Shown: piece by piece, positions 5,957-6,113 of the stretch | Layout: each line of letters begins with the position of its first letter | Numbering within the stretch: the stretch's first letter is position 1 | NCBI GenBank assembly: GCA_937139435.1 | Contig: CAKZPX010000266.1 | Location: forward strand, 1 to 6,113 | Origin: an uncultured bacterium | GTDB taxonomy: Bacteria > Hydrothermota > Tepidihabitantia > Tepidihabitantales > Tepidihabitantaceae | Direction: 5' to 3' | Length of the DNA: 6,113 bases | Program-made: the position numbers and the translations under genes | Notes under the pieces: generated by a model | The model's input: the letters and a program-made list of their open reading frames with translations, nothing else | Databases searched by the model: none | Told to the model about the DNA's origin: nothing

Positions 5957-6113
5957 TTAGAAGCCGATGCGTTTCTCCTTTTTGTTTTCCATCTCTTGCT
6001 GGGCAATTGCGTTCAAATCAGCCATCGTAATCAATATATTTTCCTTTGTGTATCTGATTATCACCTTTAATACGACATTTTTGATTTTTCCGCCACTGAG
6101 TGGATACATACGG
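5957..6113 (-). CDS. C-terminal end of a probable AAA+ ATPase (5' part outside the window)
   Basis: The minus-strand frame with codons starting at 6112 is open from the right edge to TAA at 5957-5959, giving 51 residues. The start RMYPLSGGKIKNVVLKVIIR fits the C-terminal helical lid of AAA+ ATPases, where LSGGxIKNxVL followed by an alanine-rich helix is common. The next piece, ITMADLNAIAQQEMENKKEK (28-47), fits the final helix pair that ends these proteins, and it closes with RIGF. No Walker motifs are visible because they would lie beyond the edge. The downstream membrane protein gene starts 11 bp later, so the two form one transcription unit. Identity rests on a short tail and is only moderately sure; that it is coding is well supported by the continuous frame and close spacing. 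Confidence 0.62.
   Translation of the reverse strand, partial: RMYPLSGGKIKNVVLKVIIRYTKENILITMADLNAIAQQEMENKKEKRIGF

Noticed and set aside
5686..6006. Minus-strand open frame of 106 codons in a different frame from the DUF4203 gene
   Set aside because: Its sequence has no membrane pattern or motif and it overlaps the AAA-type tail and DUF4203 gene, whose frames are coherent.
5957..6025. Small 22-codon gene beginning at ATG 6025
   Set aside because: The same frame continues upstream without a stop to the window edge and matches an AAA+ C-terminus, so this is an internal methionine.

Overview
All recognisable genes in this window lie on the minus strand, so biological order runs from right (6113) to left (1). 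Shine-Dalgarno sites of the AAGGAGG type, an ECF sigma factor and a folate-type TrmFO point to a bacterium. TrmFO, in place of TrmA, argues against a gammaproteobacterium. Spacing is tight throughout and base composition looks even. I suspect a deep-branching, possibly uncultured phylum (a WOR-3/Stahlbacteria-like lineage would fit the gene mix), but I cannot prove this from 6 kb.

Right part (6113-3924): the last 51 codons of a gene whose C-terminus looks like an AAA+ ATPase; a seven-helix DUF4203-type membrane protein; an RseC/MucC-like membrane protein with a CX2CX5C motif; and a protein of unknown family with a possible signal peptide. These four are separated by 11 bp or less, or overlap. 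The last pair overlaps by 83 bp.

Middle (3902-2979): a good sigma-70-type promoter (TTGACA, 17 bp, TATCTT) sits directly against the GTG start of an ECF sigma factor. This is followed by a soluble zinc-binding anti-sigma factor whose ribosome binding site overlaps the sigma stop codon.

Left part (2957-1): mnmA (2-thiolation of U34 in tRNA), a DUF4140/DUF4139 'mucoidy inhibitor MuiA'-type exported coiled-coil protein, and the start of trmFO (5-methylation of U54 in tRNA), cut by the window edge.

Taken together the locus joins a stress-type sigma/anti-sigma switch with an RseC-like protein, two envelope proteins and two tRNA modification enzymes. The RseC-sigma-anti-sigma-MuiA grouping recalls proteobacterial rpoE/rse and algU/muc loci, but RseA and RseB are absent. 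The anti-sigma factor is cytosolic and carries the cysteine/histidine spacing of redox-sensing ZAS proteins. I did not see mobile elements, CRISPR arrays, tRNA or rRNA genes, or a convincing terminator. No intergenic stretch is longer than 58 bp.
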